Source: Lytechinus variegatus
Lineage: Eukaryota; Echinodermata; Echinoidea; Temnopleuroida; Toxopneustidae
Direction: 5' to 3'
Length of the DNA: 64,000 bases
Assembly (NCBI RefSeq): GCF_018143015.1
Contig: NC_054746.1
Coordinates: 12,391,532 to 12,455,531, forward strand
The position numbers and the translations under genes are program-made. Positions 1-11,742 of the stretch are shown one piece after another. The notes below the pieces were generated by a model that did not search any database, was not told the origin of the DNA, and worked only from the letters and a program-made list of their open reading frames with translations. Within the stretch, counting starts at the first letter, position 1. Every line of letters starts with the position of its first letter.

Positions 1-145
1 AAACGCCCCTTTTTCCGTGTTTCATGTTTGTGATTTGAAAGACGTTTATTTCCACTTTCGACTAAACGCAATCGTGATTCTGCAGAATCATGATTTGAAT
101 CATGATTCTAATCATGATTCTAGGGTAAAAAAATGTCGAATAAAC
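1..145. repeat. Right end of a palindromic repeat cut by the window edge
   Basis: The stretch holds repeated inverted words (AATCATGATT several times) and ends in GAATAAACGCACCC, while AAACGC-like words recur in opposite sense near the start. This looks like the right terminus of a foldback MITE whose left part lies outside the window. The family was not identified. Confidence 0.3.
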
Positions 146-885
146 GCACCCTTAATGTACAAGAAATTTAGCTTTTGCTGTAGATGAAAAACATGTGTCA
201 TGAAATACACATATAACTTCTACACCTTTTACATGAAACAACATTAGAAACTGAGATCATGGTGGGGGAGGATAGGGGACCTCAGACCTACAAAATTATA
301 AAATTAAATCATTTAATCATTGCATTCATTCAACATAAGATTTATACATCAGATTTTCTTTAACATAAAGAAGAAAATGGCACATTGAAATCAAATTTAC
401 TAATTAATAAATATATGCCACCTTTTTTACTTTAGGGTGGGGGTTGGGATGTTTGAACATGTCCAAAATTTCAGCCTTTCAAAATTACGTCACTGTCATC
501 GAGTGGAGCAATGCAGAAAGCAATTGATTATACAGACTTGCAGGATGGGTTTCTAACAAGTTAAACAATCAAGACAATACAACATTTAAGCTTCTAATCC
601 AATGCAATGTTTTGGCATTAGCACTTCCTGCAAAATCAATTATATCCCACCAGGTGTAACTCAATGAACCACTTATGTATAAATAGAGTTCATCTCAGCT
701 AGAGCTTCTGTACTGGTTTCCTTACCATTCACTTAAATCCTGGCTTAAATGGATTTTTTAATCTGCTTAGACAGTTAACTGGAGGACTTGGAGGTGCAGT
801 GGTCTAACTGCTTCATTGGTCAAACTTGGTATTCGTGGAAATCTACGTTCACTCGATTCTGCTTCTTAGATTGTCCAATACCACG
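146..885. other. Non-coding AT-rich spacer
   Basis: No open frame, splice-flanked exon or terminal inverted repeat was found here on either strand. The segment is ordinary AT-rich intergenic or intronic sequence. Confidence 0.4.
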
Positions 886-992
886 TACGCTCAACCCGTT
901 TGGTCTAATTACCATTTGGTCTATAATACATTTGGTCTAATGTTACCAACTAGGTCTAATTCTCATTTAGTCTTATACCCTGTTGGTCTTAC
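886..992 (+). repeat. Short degenerate minisatellite, TTTGGTCTAAT unit
   Basis: The words TTTGGTCTAATTACCA, TTTGGTCTATAATACA, TTTGGTCTAATGTTACCA and CTAGGTCTAATTCTCA follow one another at a spacing of about 17-20 bases. A weaker relative of this repeat appears near 46.5-46.7 kb. It abuts a SINE on its right. Confidence 0.5.
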
Positions 993-1026
993 TTCCACTC
1001 TATATACTTATTATTCTATACTTTTG

Positions 1027-1317
1027 TGGAGCGTTGTGGCCCAGTGGATTAGTTTCCGGACTTTGAAACAGAGGGTCGTGGGTTCAAATCCCAGCCATGG
1101 CGTAGTTTCCTTCAGCAAATAATTCATCCACATTGTGCTGCACTCAACCCAGGTGAGGTGAATGGGTACCTGACAGGAATTTACTCTTTGAAATGCGTGT
1201 GTGCTGTGATCTGAGTAATTACAGCTGCCGAGCTACAGCCGGGGAGCTTTGAAGCGCTTAGAGACATTATTCATAATGTGATATGCGCTATACAAGAACT
1301 GTATATTATTATTATTA
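1027..1317 (+). mobile_element. tRNA-derived SINE
   Basis: The head is tRNA-like, with a B-box-type GGGTTCAAATCCC. It is followed by a body shared with other copies in this window (ATCCACATTGTGCTGCACTC, then AGGTGAGGTGAATGGGTACC) and a tail of ATT repeats. Copies of the same family lie at 10.75-11.04 kb (opposite strand) and 51.71-51.98 kb. An open frame across this element is a by-product of the repeat. Confidence 0.85.
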
Positions 1318-2074
1318 AATGAAAATTTGGTTCATTAGCAGATCATCTAGTCGATAAGACCACATGGATCATGAAATGGACAAAGTCCAACTAGAAACTA
1401 GACAAAATTGTTAATGGGTTACATGACGATTACATTGAATAATATTGCATTCTTTCAAATATTTCATCAGGAAAATGTACACTAAACCTTAAATTTCTCT
1501 GCTTCCACAATCACATCTTTTAATACAAGTCACCACAAAAAAAAGTGAATAACAATGAACTTTCATTAGGAATATCAATCAAATTCGACTGAAAGGGAAA
1601 GTCCCGAAGACTTCATTCTTGGAAAGTCTCATTACCTGTATCCTGGATATTCATCATCATTATAAAAATATCTTTTAATAATTGAACCAATTTGTCTATC
1701 ATTCTTTAAACTCCCAAGAATAAATATATCAAAATGTGTGAAACTTCACATTAAACAAATCCTAAAATAATCATGATTATCAGAGAGTCATAGCATGTCT
1801 ATAGAGGCCTTTAGATATGAAAAGATACAATGAGATAATGGGCTTCCTATCAGTGACACGACATAATATGTTTCAGAATAATGTAGGGTCAGGGTCTATT
1901 TGGTATTGGGGCTTAGGTTTTATGTTTAAATTTTGCACCAGAGCAATCATCACTGGAGAAACTAATCAACAAATACATTATTACCCCTGTCACCTAATCC
2001 TGCATACAATGTATGCACTTTCTCTACTCCCTGGGGAAGCTAACCAACAAGAGTTTCAAAGCTCAATCACTAGG
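1318..2074. other. Non-coding spacer
   Basis: AT-rich sequence. A 111-codon open frame at 1817-2152 runs into an old SINE and has no recognisable protein features or splice context, so it is not called as a gene. Confidence 0.4.
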
Positions 2075-2252
2075 CATATTACACATATGCTTTCGCATCC
2101 TACCAGGTACCCATTTGCATCTCTGGGTGGAAATTGGCAAAAAGGGGATTGATGCCTTCCAAAACGACGCTAGGCTGTGATGTGATTCAAACACACAACC
2201 ATTTGATTACCATGCAAGAGTCAGAACCACTACACCATGATGCTTCCACTAA
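2075..2252 (-). mobile_element. Old tRNA-derived SINE remnant
   Basis: On the minus strand a tRNA-like head (near 2195-2250, with the B-box-like GTGTTTGAATC) is followed by a body ending in the GGGTACCTGGTAGGA region, matching the SINE body seen elsewhere in this window. The copy is strongly diverged. Confidence 0.55.
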
Positions 2253-2443
2253 TAAATAATTGAGAATTCTCTTTTGCAATTCCTTTAATTTCTTGATTCT
2301 AATTGGTGTCCCATCCATGTACTTGGAATTTGAATATCTGGCATGAGGTGAAAAGGCTACAATTCATTGATCCTGTAACAGCACATGGTTTAGTATGTGG
2401 GGCCTTTTCTCTAATCCCATTATGAGTAAGAATGGCAGACTAA

Positions 2444-3889
2444 TACCCCTTTCATAAACCTATCCTCCAATTAGCCGCCTAAGAGTAATGTGGATAATTC
2501 AATAACAAGTGGAATGCCTCTGGCCGTCTCACCTGCATCACGCGGTTCAATATAGCAGCAGTGCTCACTTTGAATACTACTCTAACTCGCACAAGATGTT
2601 CAGTGATACATGGTTACTCTTATTTCCCTTTTTAATGAACTAGACCAAAAACTTCCAGAGATATGATGGTTATTCAACAAAAAACCCAACATGGCCATGG
2701 TCAAGTTCATTGACCTTACATGACCTTTGACCTTGATCATGTGACCTGAAACTCGAACAGGATGTTCAGTGATACTTGATTACTCTTATGTACAAGTTTC
2801 ATGAATCAGATCCATAAACTTTCAAAGTTATGATGGTAATTCAACAGATACACCCAATTCGGCCAAAGTTCATTGACCTTCGACCTTGGTCATGTGACCT
2901 GAAACGCGCACAGGATGTTCAGTGATACTTGATTACTCTAATGTCCAAGTTTAATGAACTAGACCAATAAACTTTCAAAGTTATGATGGTAATTCAACAG
3001 ATACCCCGATTCGGCCAAAGTTCATTGACCCTAAATGACCTTTGACCTTAATCATGAGACATGAAACTTGCACAAAATTTTCAGTGATGCTTGATTACTA
3101 TTATGTCCAAGTTTCATGAATCAGATCCATAAACTTTCAAAGTTATGATGGGAATTCAACAGATATCCCCAATTTGGCCAAAGTTCATTGACCCTAAATG
3201 ACCTTTGACCTTGGTCATGTGACGTGAAACTCATGCAGGATGTTCAGTGATACTTGATTAACCTTATGTCCAAGTTTCATGAACTAGGTCCATATATTTT
3301 CTAAGTTATGATGACATTTCAAAAACTTTACCTCAGGTTAAGATTTCGATGTTGATTCCTCCAACATGGTCTAAGTTCATTGACCCTAAATGACCTTTGA
3401 CCTTGGTCATGAAACTCTAATAGGATGTTCAGTAATACTTGATTAACCTTATGGCCAAGTTTTATTAACTAGGTCCATATACTTTCTAAGTTATGACGTC
3501 ATTTCAAAAACTTAACCTCAGGTTAAGATTTGATGTTGACGCCGCCGCCGTCGCCGTCGGAAAAGCGGCGCCTATAGTCTCACTTTGCTTCGCAGGTGAG
3601 ACAAAAATTGCGTTCATAAATTCTACCAAAAATAATCTGCAATATTTTTACGAGCGCCCATCCTGAAAAAGGAGGATAATCGTCATGGCAACCGAACACA
3701 CACCTCCACTCCATGGCAATTATCCGCATTACTTTCGAAATGCGTTCATAAACTCAAAATCTGGTCCCGATGCTGCTATTATGCGGATAATAGCAGCATC
3801 AAAATAATGCGGATAACTCTGGTCCTCCTTCGATTTTACGACCAAATTATGCTGCTATTAGCCGCATAATTTGGTTTATGAAAGGGGTA
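2444..3889. mobile_element. Harbinger-type MITE, interrupted
   Basis: Terminal inverted repeats TACCCCTTTCATAAACC at 2444 and its complement ending at 3889 are flanked by TAA on both sides (2441-2443 and 3890-3892). A second copy at 41200-41575 in opposite orientation has TCA on both sides. Three-base TNA duplications are typical of PIF/Harbinger elements; the superfamily call is inference. The interior contains inverted words such as ATGCTGCTATTA and GCGGATAA. This copy is split by the element at about 2506-3603, while the 41.2-kb copy is uninterrupted. Confidence 0.75.
2506..3603 (+). mobile_element. Helentron-like non-autonomous element with ~160-bp core tandem repeats
   Basis: Compared with the uninterrupted MITE at 41.2 kb, this copy holds an extra ~1.1 kb between TTCAATAA and AAATTGCG. 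The insert starts CAAGTGGAATGCCTCTGG and ends with GCAGGTGAGACA. Its core has five diverged tandem units, marked by AGTTCATTGACC at 2704, 2867, 3019, 3182 and 3373. Short inverted ends GTCTCACCTGC / GCAGGTGAGAC lie inside the borders. No target duplication is visible and the site is A-A (T-T on the other strand). This architecture fits Helentron-associated elements (HINEs) and the Pearl/CvA elements of bivalves as I know them. No coding capacity is seen. Confidence 0.65.
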
Positions 3890-3892
3890 TAA

Positions 3893-6800
3893 GATATTGA
3901 CATGAAAATATTTACATGTTCCTCCATGATAATAAAGTGTAGGAGAGTGCATGGTTCACGGCACATAATGTCTCCTTTGATCAGCCTTCATGTCTCCATG
4001 CAGTCATTAGCAAACATTCAGTGAAGTTTAGCACATTCATAATAATAGATGTTTCTTAGATGTTTCTTAGATGTACTAGTACATTATCACATAATAATAG
4101 TATTCCGCTATATACGCTCTAAACATGAAACACCCCCTCCACCCCCCAAAAAAAAAAATTCTCTTTCTCCAAAGTTTAAATTCAGAAAATTATTTTGTAT
4201 TTATACAGAGGTATGATATGTTGTCTGCATTATATTTTGATAACTGCCTTATAATGGGAAAAATCACTTGGGAGAAAACCACAAATTTGTGATAATTATG
4301 TACATGACAAATTGGAGAGTTGTCCCTCCCATCTGTCATGACGTATCAACAGAATTGCCAATTTGAGATTTATAGAGATTTCGTATGGCTCTTAAGACAG
4401 TCATCCATACTTTTCTTATCCTTTGTCCGATATCTAAAAGTTTCTTAAATTTTCTGCTTTCACAAAAATAAAAATGTTATTACCACAGATTTATTTCATG
4501 TTTGACATTGGCTCTTGACAGGAAGATATTATGAACACTTCATGAACAATTTGATTTTCTATGTAAACTAAAGAGGCTTATTTTGTAAATCTATTATTCA
4601 GTTCTAAATATAAGCACAAAATTATAAAAGCGACAAAATGCAAAACATATCATGTTCCAATAGGAAGAAACAGAACATCCTTTTACAGAAAATTTGGATG
4701 TCCTGTATAATTTTCCCATATTCCTTTGTAAATCTATCACCACTATATTGTTCCCAGATGGAAAGGTTCCACATGGGATTACATTAATCAAATTTTCCTT
4801 CGAAATATTTTAATTTAAAAGTTTCTGACCATTGACAGCAGAAGTTTTAATTCATAAAGGCCTACCCCAATCCTTCTATCCCTAAAACTGCTCTCTTCTT
4901 TTTTTTCAGTCAAGGTGTCCTCTATTGACCAAAGTTCAACAAGATATTATCCTCTCCTGGCCAAATACACAGTAATTTTTTTGATTACAGGACAAATATT
5001 ATTTTTCCCAAAATACTTGCTATTGAACCAGCTCTGACTGCTACCTGACAAGTGAATATTTATCATTCACCAGATGGGTCGTAAAATCTCCTCAACATAA
5101 ATTTTCTTCCTGTGGAAAGCGATAAAACTGTAAAGATACTCTGGACAAACTGTTTGGTGAATAGAAATAAGATTTTCCTTTGTGTATCATCATTTTTTTT
5201 CCATGATCAGAAAGTGTTCAAATCAATAAATAAGGAATCCAGTGTGATATACTAGTAATTTGTAGTTGATTTTATAGCTGAGGTGTGATTTTTTCAGAAA
5301 GTTTCTGCAATAACAAAGAATTTTTGCTGATGGCTGATCCCTCTAACTACATCACACAGAACCAACAAGCCCCTCCCCTCCATTCCTCTTCTTTCCCCAT
5401 GTGAAAAGCATTAAAAGATGCAAGAGAATTGTCCATATTGGCCATAATATAACCAACACTGAATTTAAAGAGGGAGCATTGAAAGAGTTTATTCGAATAG
5501 GGTATAATTGTTTAAAATAATTGTTTCTGGAGGAGGTAATTTTTCCTAAACTATTTCGGTTTTGTCACACGTTGCACCAGTTACTTTGAGGTAAATCTCT
5601 AAGGAGCACTCTGCGCACATTTGGCCTACATTCATATGGTACTACTGTGAGTAGGGGTCAGGTATCATGACAAAAATAAAACTTCATAAAATTTTATAGC
5701 TAATTAACAAAGAACTTCTCTGTTTATCTAACAGAGTCCACCAGTAGTTTTATCGGCCTGGTGATATTTACAAAGATAGAGACGTCTGCCAAATAGCAAA
5801 ATATTTATTTAATTCTTTGTCTGCTTATCGCATGTTATCGTCCCAAGAAGCAAATATATCTGTTACTTCCAAGTTCTATCTATGCTAAATCTCCTTCCTG
5901 GCCACTCCTGGATTTTGAGTGGGAGTAGTACTTAAAGAGATTAAAAACCTGAGTGACTGTTGTACCAATATGGTAAAATTTCATGAAATTCAGTTAGAAC
6001 ATAAACTTCACAGAGCTATCAGGGCCAGAAAATTGAATAACCGAATTCACAAGAAATCATGAAAATCAAAGCAAAATCTAATTTTAGAAGAAAATCTCCT
6101 GACCAAAGTGGTTTGCAACTGTTTACCATGCGATCATTGAGCTTTATTGTCTTGCTGCCGTTAAGTTTAAGTTAAAACTTATGTTGCCTTATCAAAGAAC
6201 AAATAATTAGAAGTTTAGAATACTATAGAAAATTGAAATTTTGCATTTTAGAAGGCTTGTAATTTAAGAGGGGAAAAAAACTATGTTCCATCTGAAAATA
6301 TTGAGCAATTGAACAGAGAAGCCCCTTTATACATGCCCTTGAATGTAAGATCCCATTGGAAATAAGCAGATATTTTTCTCCACTTTTAAATAATGAAGTG
6401 AATACCTTTTTTTTCATGAAAAATCACATTCATCTCTCTTTAGGCTCGCATAAATGACCTCAGCCTACATAATTTTTCAAGCTTGGTACAATATAGGCAG
6501 AATTATTTGACATTTGATTTGAAGTGGTATTTATTCCATCCACATATCCATAGGCAGAATAGTGGACAGAACAAACATTAAATTGATTTCCAACAGTTTG
6601 CTCTGCTTGATAAGCCCCTGATTCCAAGCTTATCCACATACCATCCCACTCAACTTGACTTCCACTCCCAGCAGTTCAATATTAATCAGCTGAAGAGCAA
6701 TAAATTGCTCAATAGGATTAACATTCTTGAATACACCTGCACTTCCAAGGTAATTCTTATAGTCCAATGACTCAAAGGTAAACATTAGCAACTTGAACGT

Positions 6801-7043
6801 AATATGTAGAAAACTTCATTCATATACCGTTTGTCGGTCTTGTTTCAAAAGATAGTTGCTATGATTGTAAGGCTAGAAACACTGTGTTCTTAATATTTTT
6901 TAATATTTTAAAGTTCAATGTACATAAAAAATATGATATTCGTGCATTCCATGATTGAAAACAGAAAAATATCTCACTTTTTTGTGACAATGGTAAATAG
7001 GGGTTTATATGTAGATAACAGGGGGAGGGTGGATCCAATCTAT
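3893..7043. other. Long AT-rich non-coding stretch
   Basis: About 3.1 kb with no terminal inverted repeat, no SINE and no convincing exon. A strong-looking + strand acceptor (long pyrimidine tract and CAG near 4908) is followed by about 60 open bases and a GTAATT, but the peptide is not recognisable and this is not called. The other open frames here (60-75 codons) look random. Confidence 0.4.
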
Positions 7044-7906
7044 AGGGGAAGGCGGGGTAAGTTGTGACAGTTTTTGCTTTTTGCATGTTAGAATTGATAT
7101 GATTAATAATCTTGTCGAAATAAGTACCTTGCCTTGAAATTTAATTCTTCTGAAATATTTTCCACCTATATATAACTTTCTATCCCCACACTGAAAGTCA
7201 TCGTGACCTTTGAAAAAAACGATGTCAAATGGCTCAACTTGCCCCATATATGGGGTAAGTTTGAGCCACCTTCTGGGGTAAGTTGAGCCACAAAAACTAT
7301 GTACAAAATGTATGAGGGGAGAACAAGCATGTCAATTTTTTGTTTAAAGTCTTTTCACTTGCTAATTTTCTATAAATACTAACATCCTTTAAAAGGAAAA
7401 GAGTAGTCATGTAAATTTGCTCCTTTCAGCCAGCATTTCAATCGATTTTTATGGTTTGTTTGTTTTTTAAGATACATTACCATAGGAATTACCATGGCTC
7501 AACTTGCCCCATGCTGTTTGGCTCAACTTACCCCAGTCCGAACTTAGTGCAATAATTTTGTATCCACACATTTATTATGCATCCATCATATAAAAGACTA
7601 TGACAAGAATGAAGATCCATACCTGGACTAATAATGTTGTTATCATGTCTTTATTATATTTAAAGACGTGTGTGTTTATAAAGCACTTATCTATTTCACA
7701 CTCTTTTTTACTTTTTTGGCTGAAATTCATATTTTTCCCTCTAAAAAACTACTTTTTGTTTCAAAGTTGAAAACAATGTGGTGGGGTTAGGGGTTATGTT
7801 ATGGGTCATCAATACATGACACCACCATAATGTCTGACTCATTCATTATTGGCCTGGGGCTGGTGGCTCAACTTGCCCCTATGCTCAACTTACCCCGCCT
7901 TCCCCT
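7044..7906. mobile_element. TIR DNA transposon remnant or MITE with GGGGTAAGTTGAGCC repeats
   Basis: The ends AGGGGAAGGCGGGGTAAGTT and its complement (AACTTACCCCGCCTTCCCCT) form terminal inverted repeats about 860 bp apart. Subterminal copies of GGCTCAACTTGCCCC and GGGGTAAGTTGAGCCA occur at both ends in both orientations, a pattern often used as transposase binding sites. No transposase frame remains. The superfamily is not assigned because the target duplication is ambiguous. Confidence 0.75.
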
Positions 7907-8034
7907 AATACCCTAGGATTGAAGGATTGGTGTCGTAGGACCTATTTAAAATGATTTAAAGTTAAAGCAAAGAACCCCCCCCCCCCCCAGCACCCTATCC
8001 CTATACATTTGAACCTATCTGCACACAGCACATT

Positions 8035-8430
8035 AGGTGGTGCACCAGCCTGAGTTTCTGCAATCTCGAGATTTAAGCCCGATCGTCCCTCTTCGCGATT
8101 AATCTTGAGATTCAAGAAACCCCGTCTCCACCATCGCAAGAGCGATTTCTACTCAAGCAAGGCATCGATGCATTATGGTCTGATGCCGTGAATAAATAAT
8201 CCCGAGTGTGTCTGCACCTGCAAAATAGCGGGATGATTCATAAAATAGCGCACTATTTTGCAAATAATCCCAAGATGACTTGGGATTGCAATCTCGGGAT
8301 TAATCCAGCAACCTAGCGGGATAATTGCGTCTCCATTACAAATAATCTCAAGATTGTTCAGATTGGGATAATTTGCTGGATCAGAAATAGTGTGCTAATT
8401 CGAAAACTCAGGCTAGTGCAGATAGTCCTG
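8035..8430. mobile_element. Internally deleted copy of the 0.9-kb GGCGGTGCTGCACC MITE family
   Basis: The ends (AGGTGGTGCACCAGCCTGAG and its inverted partner near 8403-8430) and the subterminal blocks match the two long copies at 16.1 and 18.7 kb. About 500 bases of their middle are missing between the blocks near 8160 and 8170. This copy is clearly more diverged than the two long ones. Confidence 0.75.
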
Positions 8431-8924
8431 GTGGCACAAAACCATGCTTAACCCCAACTCTCTTACTCTCTTAAGTCTTTACCATTAATGGAATTTGTAT
8501 GATGTCATACATAAAATAATTTAAAGTTGGGGTAACGAACAACCCCCCCCCCTCCTCTCCTCCCTTAGAACTTCAGCACACCTTAAATTGGCAATATGTT
8601 ACCCAACTAACTCTCTTTACCACTAATTGAACACTCCGTGGAATTTGTAAAGGTCTGCCCTTACATTCCAATGCCTTTTATTTCTAGGTTAGTTGTCTAC
8701 TTAAATCACACCTTCACAGATTATCCTTCAAGCAGTCCAATATCAAACATGATTTATCATCTTTCCACTTCATTGTTTCTTAAGAATACAATGCCAACAT
8801 ACATTTCAAATAATTACTAATAAAATCACATTAATTGCTCTTTAAAGCAACGCCTCCAGATCTTTAACAGGCAGAGGATATTGCAGAAATGAATGGAATG
8901 CGGAACAATAACTAGGCTGGCCCA
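8431..8924. other. Non-coding spacer
   Basis: AT-rich DNA with a C-rich run near 8542. No exon, RNA gene or repeat structure was recognised. Confidence 0.4.
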
Positions 8925-9371
8925 ATGATTGAAATTCTGTTGGATGAGACTCAAAACTACCCATAAAATGAAAAGTGACTGAGAGCTATTAATCTAAATA
9001 AAACTTGACCTCCAAGTATAGACTGGAAAAACAAAAGGGTAGATATCAAAGAATGATTTCAATTGGTTTGTGTAATTAAGATTCTGAGAGATGAGACTGA
9101 AAATGTCCTTTACATGACAAGTGACAATGGGTATCAAAATTAAATCAAACTTGCCCTCAATCTAAAGACTGGGGCACCAAAAAGACAAATATCAAAGAAT
9201 AATTTCAATTGGTTTGTGTAATTCAAATCCTGAGGGGTGAGACTCAAAACTACATTTCAAATGATAAGTGACAATGGATAAATTTCATCAAACTTGCCCT
9301 CCATCTAGACGAATGTCTGGGGCATCTAGAGGGTTAGATATCAAACAATGGCGTTAATCAGTTTGTGTAAT
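8925..9371. repeat. Three diverged tandem copies of a ~147-bp unit
   Basis: The words GATATCAAAGAATGATTTC and AATTGGTTTGTGTAATT recur at about 9042, 9188 and 9337. The segments between them share AAACTTGCCCTC and GAGACTCAAAACTAC. The array lies directly beside the putative terminal exon at 9372-9680, so the repeat would be in its 3' flank or 3' UTR. Confidence 0.65.
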
Positions 9372-9680
9372 CTAATGATACTTGTAATCTACATCTTCAG
9401 TCACTGCTGTGCCTTCAGCCATCTCCATATCCAGAAGATCCTTCAATGATGATGGAGGAACAATCATCCAGGACCAATGTTTGGTCCTCCTGGTCTCTGG
9501 AGGTTGTTCCTCTGGGTATCACTTTCCAGCCCCCAGGGTAGGTGTTATAATGACATTGTAAGCTAATCCCCTTATCACCTTCACCCCATCAGGACAATGC
9601 TCAAGGGAGACCAGGGTCTGGGCTGGGTTAGACTGGTAGCCAGACCCCAGCGTGACAGACCTTGGGATTGATAAACTGGA
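9372..9680 (-). CDS. Putative terminal exon of an unrecognised gene, with one in-frame TGA
   Basis: On the minus strand one frame is open from about 9680 to 9522 (53 codons), meets TGA at 9521-9519, and then stays open in the same frame for another 48 codons to TAG at 9374-9372. Both halves look coding. The first contains SLEHCPDGVKVIRGLAYNV; the second contains DLLDMEMAEGTAVTEDVDYKYH. The segment is richer in GC than its surroundings. A splice acceptor probably lies in the CAG or AAG near 9661-9678, but the exact one is unclear. I recognise no family. Possible readings are a stop followed by an accidentally open 3' UTR, a nonsense mutation or pseudogene, stop readthrough, or a sequence error. 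It may be the 3' end of the minus-strand gene carrying the exon at 19.9 kb. Confidence 0.4.
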
Positions 9681-9840
9681 TCACCTTCTTATCTTGCTCA
9701 AGTTTGTGAACTTCAATCCTGCTTCAAACAAGAAAAGTAAAGTGTCTGTCTGCTTGCCATCTTCTCTCTTTGTATCTATCCTCTTTTTTTCTCATATGCA
9801 CCTCCCCTCTCCTTTACTTTCTCCCTCTCTTTCACACCCC

Positions 9841-10075
9841 CCTTATAGTGGTTAAGACTCTTGTCTTTCAATCAGAAGGACGCGGGTTCGATTCCATGCC
9901 ATGGTATGTTTTCCTTCAGCAAAAATACCCACACTGTGCTGCACTCAACCCAAATGGGTACCAGCAGGAAGTAATTCATCAAAAAGATGTGCCCACCGGG
10001 ATCAGTAGACTAGCTTAGCCAGGGTAATACAGGAGTACCTTGAGCACCAAGCAAGGTAAATATATGTGTTATACC
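9841..10075 (+). mobile_element. tRNA-derived SINE, variant head
   Basis: A tRNA-like head (TAGTGGTTAAGACTC and GCGGGTTCGATTCC) is followed by CCATGCCATGG and a body with CACACTGTGCTGCACTCAAC and AATGGGTACCAGCAGG. The body belongs to the same family as the other SINEs here, but the head differs. Confidence 0.7.
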
Positions 10076-10746
10076 ATGGACCTATCACACCATGGACCTA
10101 TCACACAAATCCCACATGTTTGGTTTTAAATTTGTTCATTCATTCCTTGTCACAAAAATCGACAGAAAAAATTATCCATCTGACACCACACTCCTCAATT
10201 CCAATAGCAGAATAATAAAGCATCACAAAAATAACATTCAACCAAGCTACCATCATCTAGCATTCATGTTCTTGGCACCTACAAAAAAAATTCCTGCTAC
10301 AGTCAATGCAATTTATTGATGAATTGTCGGAACTGGGCATCAAATAAAACAAATTAAAAGTGTCAAATTTGAACCAATCCACACAAACCAGCCACGCTAT
10401 TATCAAAGTTTGGCACAGATCCATTTTTTTCTCCAACACAATTAAAGTAATAAAGGGCATATTCGAAGTTATTCAATTTTGTTGTGTAATTCTGAATAAA
10501 ATGGGTGATCTGGTGGGTTAATCAATGGTTACACCTTTAATAATAAAACATTCATTTTTATGAGGTTATTGCCAGTGACCTCTGACAGGTGCAATGCCTT
10601 GCCCTGTCACCCCCGTGTCACCCCTGCTCACCCCTGAGAGTCAAAACTGATCCCAATACTCAACCCTTTGGGATTCCCATCTATTTCTCTGATTTTATTA
10701 AGAGCGCCAGGTTTAAATCAAATGCCAGTGTTGCTTATCATAAAAT
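10076..10746. other. Non-coding spacer
   Basis: Two adjacent copies of ACCATGGACCTATCACAC occur near 10073-10105; otherwise this is plain AT-rich DNA. Short open frames on both strands overlap each other without support. Confidence 0.4.
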
Positions 10747-11044
10747 TAATAATAATAATAATAGACAGTTCTTGTATAGCGAATAACACATTATAAATAA
10801 CGTCTCTATGCGCTTCCAAAGGACTTGGATATTATTACCCTGGCTTTAGCCCCGCAGCCTTTTACAGCGCTGGGGCATTTCAAGGAATAAATTCCTGCCA
10901 GGTACCCATTAACCTCACCTGGGTTGAGTGCAGCACAATGTGGATGAATTTCTTGCTGAAGGAAACTACGCCATGGCTGGGATTTGAACCCACGACCCTC
11001 TGTTTCAAAGTCCGGAGACTAATCCACTGGGCCACAACGCTCCA
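10747..11044 (-). mobile_element. tRNA-derived SINE
   Basis: This is the same SINE family as at 1027-1317, in opposite orientation. The AATAAT tail lies at the left, the GGTACCCATT-CACCTCACC body in the middle, and the tRNA-like head (GGGATTTGAACCC on the + strand) at the right near 10978-11043. Confidence 0.85.
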
Positions 11045-11742
11045 TATGAGAATCATCAGTAAACCTCCAGGGATAAGATATTTGTTACAGGGGCCATGGG
11101 ATGTTTTGAAATTGGGGATGGGGGCTAAGCCAAAGGGGGGGGGGGGGGGTTGCCCATTCAAAAATCACATACAGATGGTCATTTTCACTTTTTTGTACAC
11201 ATTTAATTGAAAAAAAATGGGGAGCCCAAGCCCCATGCTTGTGAAATAATAAACTGCAAATTCAATGAATTCCTCAGTTAATGATATTCAATTGAAAAAG
11301 TGAATTACATTAAACTTTCAGAAATCATAGAGTTAAGATGTCATTCTCATCCGAGTCCTCTCCCTAGAGGAAGTGGGAAGTTTACTTCTGTTTCATGGGC
11401 AAGATACTGGGTCAAAGAGTAAATGTTCATCTATTATTCAATACAAAATGAATTTTGCGGAAAGCATTTGCGTTATTAAGTCTTTAAGTGGGCAAGAAAC
11501 TCACTCCATCAGGAGGTCTCTATTTCTAATTCACAGCTGTGTGTGCATGGAACAAAACTTGCTGGTTTAAAATCTAAAAGTTTTATCATTATAGGAGTAT
11601 CTCATGGCAATATTATAAATGTTCTTAAGTCAACCATTCAACAAATCATGAGAATGATGAACCCTGTCATTATTTTGGACCTTCAATTTTCTCTTCCTGA
11701 AATGCAAGACATTGATGTACGAATATAACCCTCTTAACCTAG
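11045..11742. other. Non-coding spacer
   Basis: Holds a G run near 11140. No splice-flanked exon or repeat boundary was found. Confidence 0.35.

Noticed and set aside
4908-4970. Possible 62-nt exon on the plus strand (long pyrimidine tract, CAG, then GTAATT)
   Set aside because: Peptide too short to judge, no neighbouring exon found, and such acceptor-like tracts are common in AT-rich introns.
9420-9520. Regulatory hairpin from GAGGAACAA and TTGTTCCTC words
   Set aside because: The pairing is interrupted and falls within a long open frame; coding repetition explains it better.
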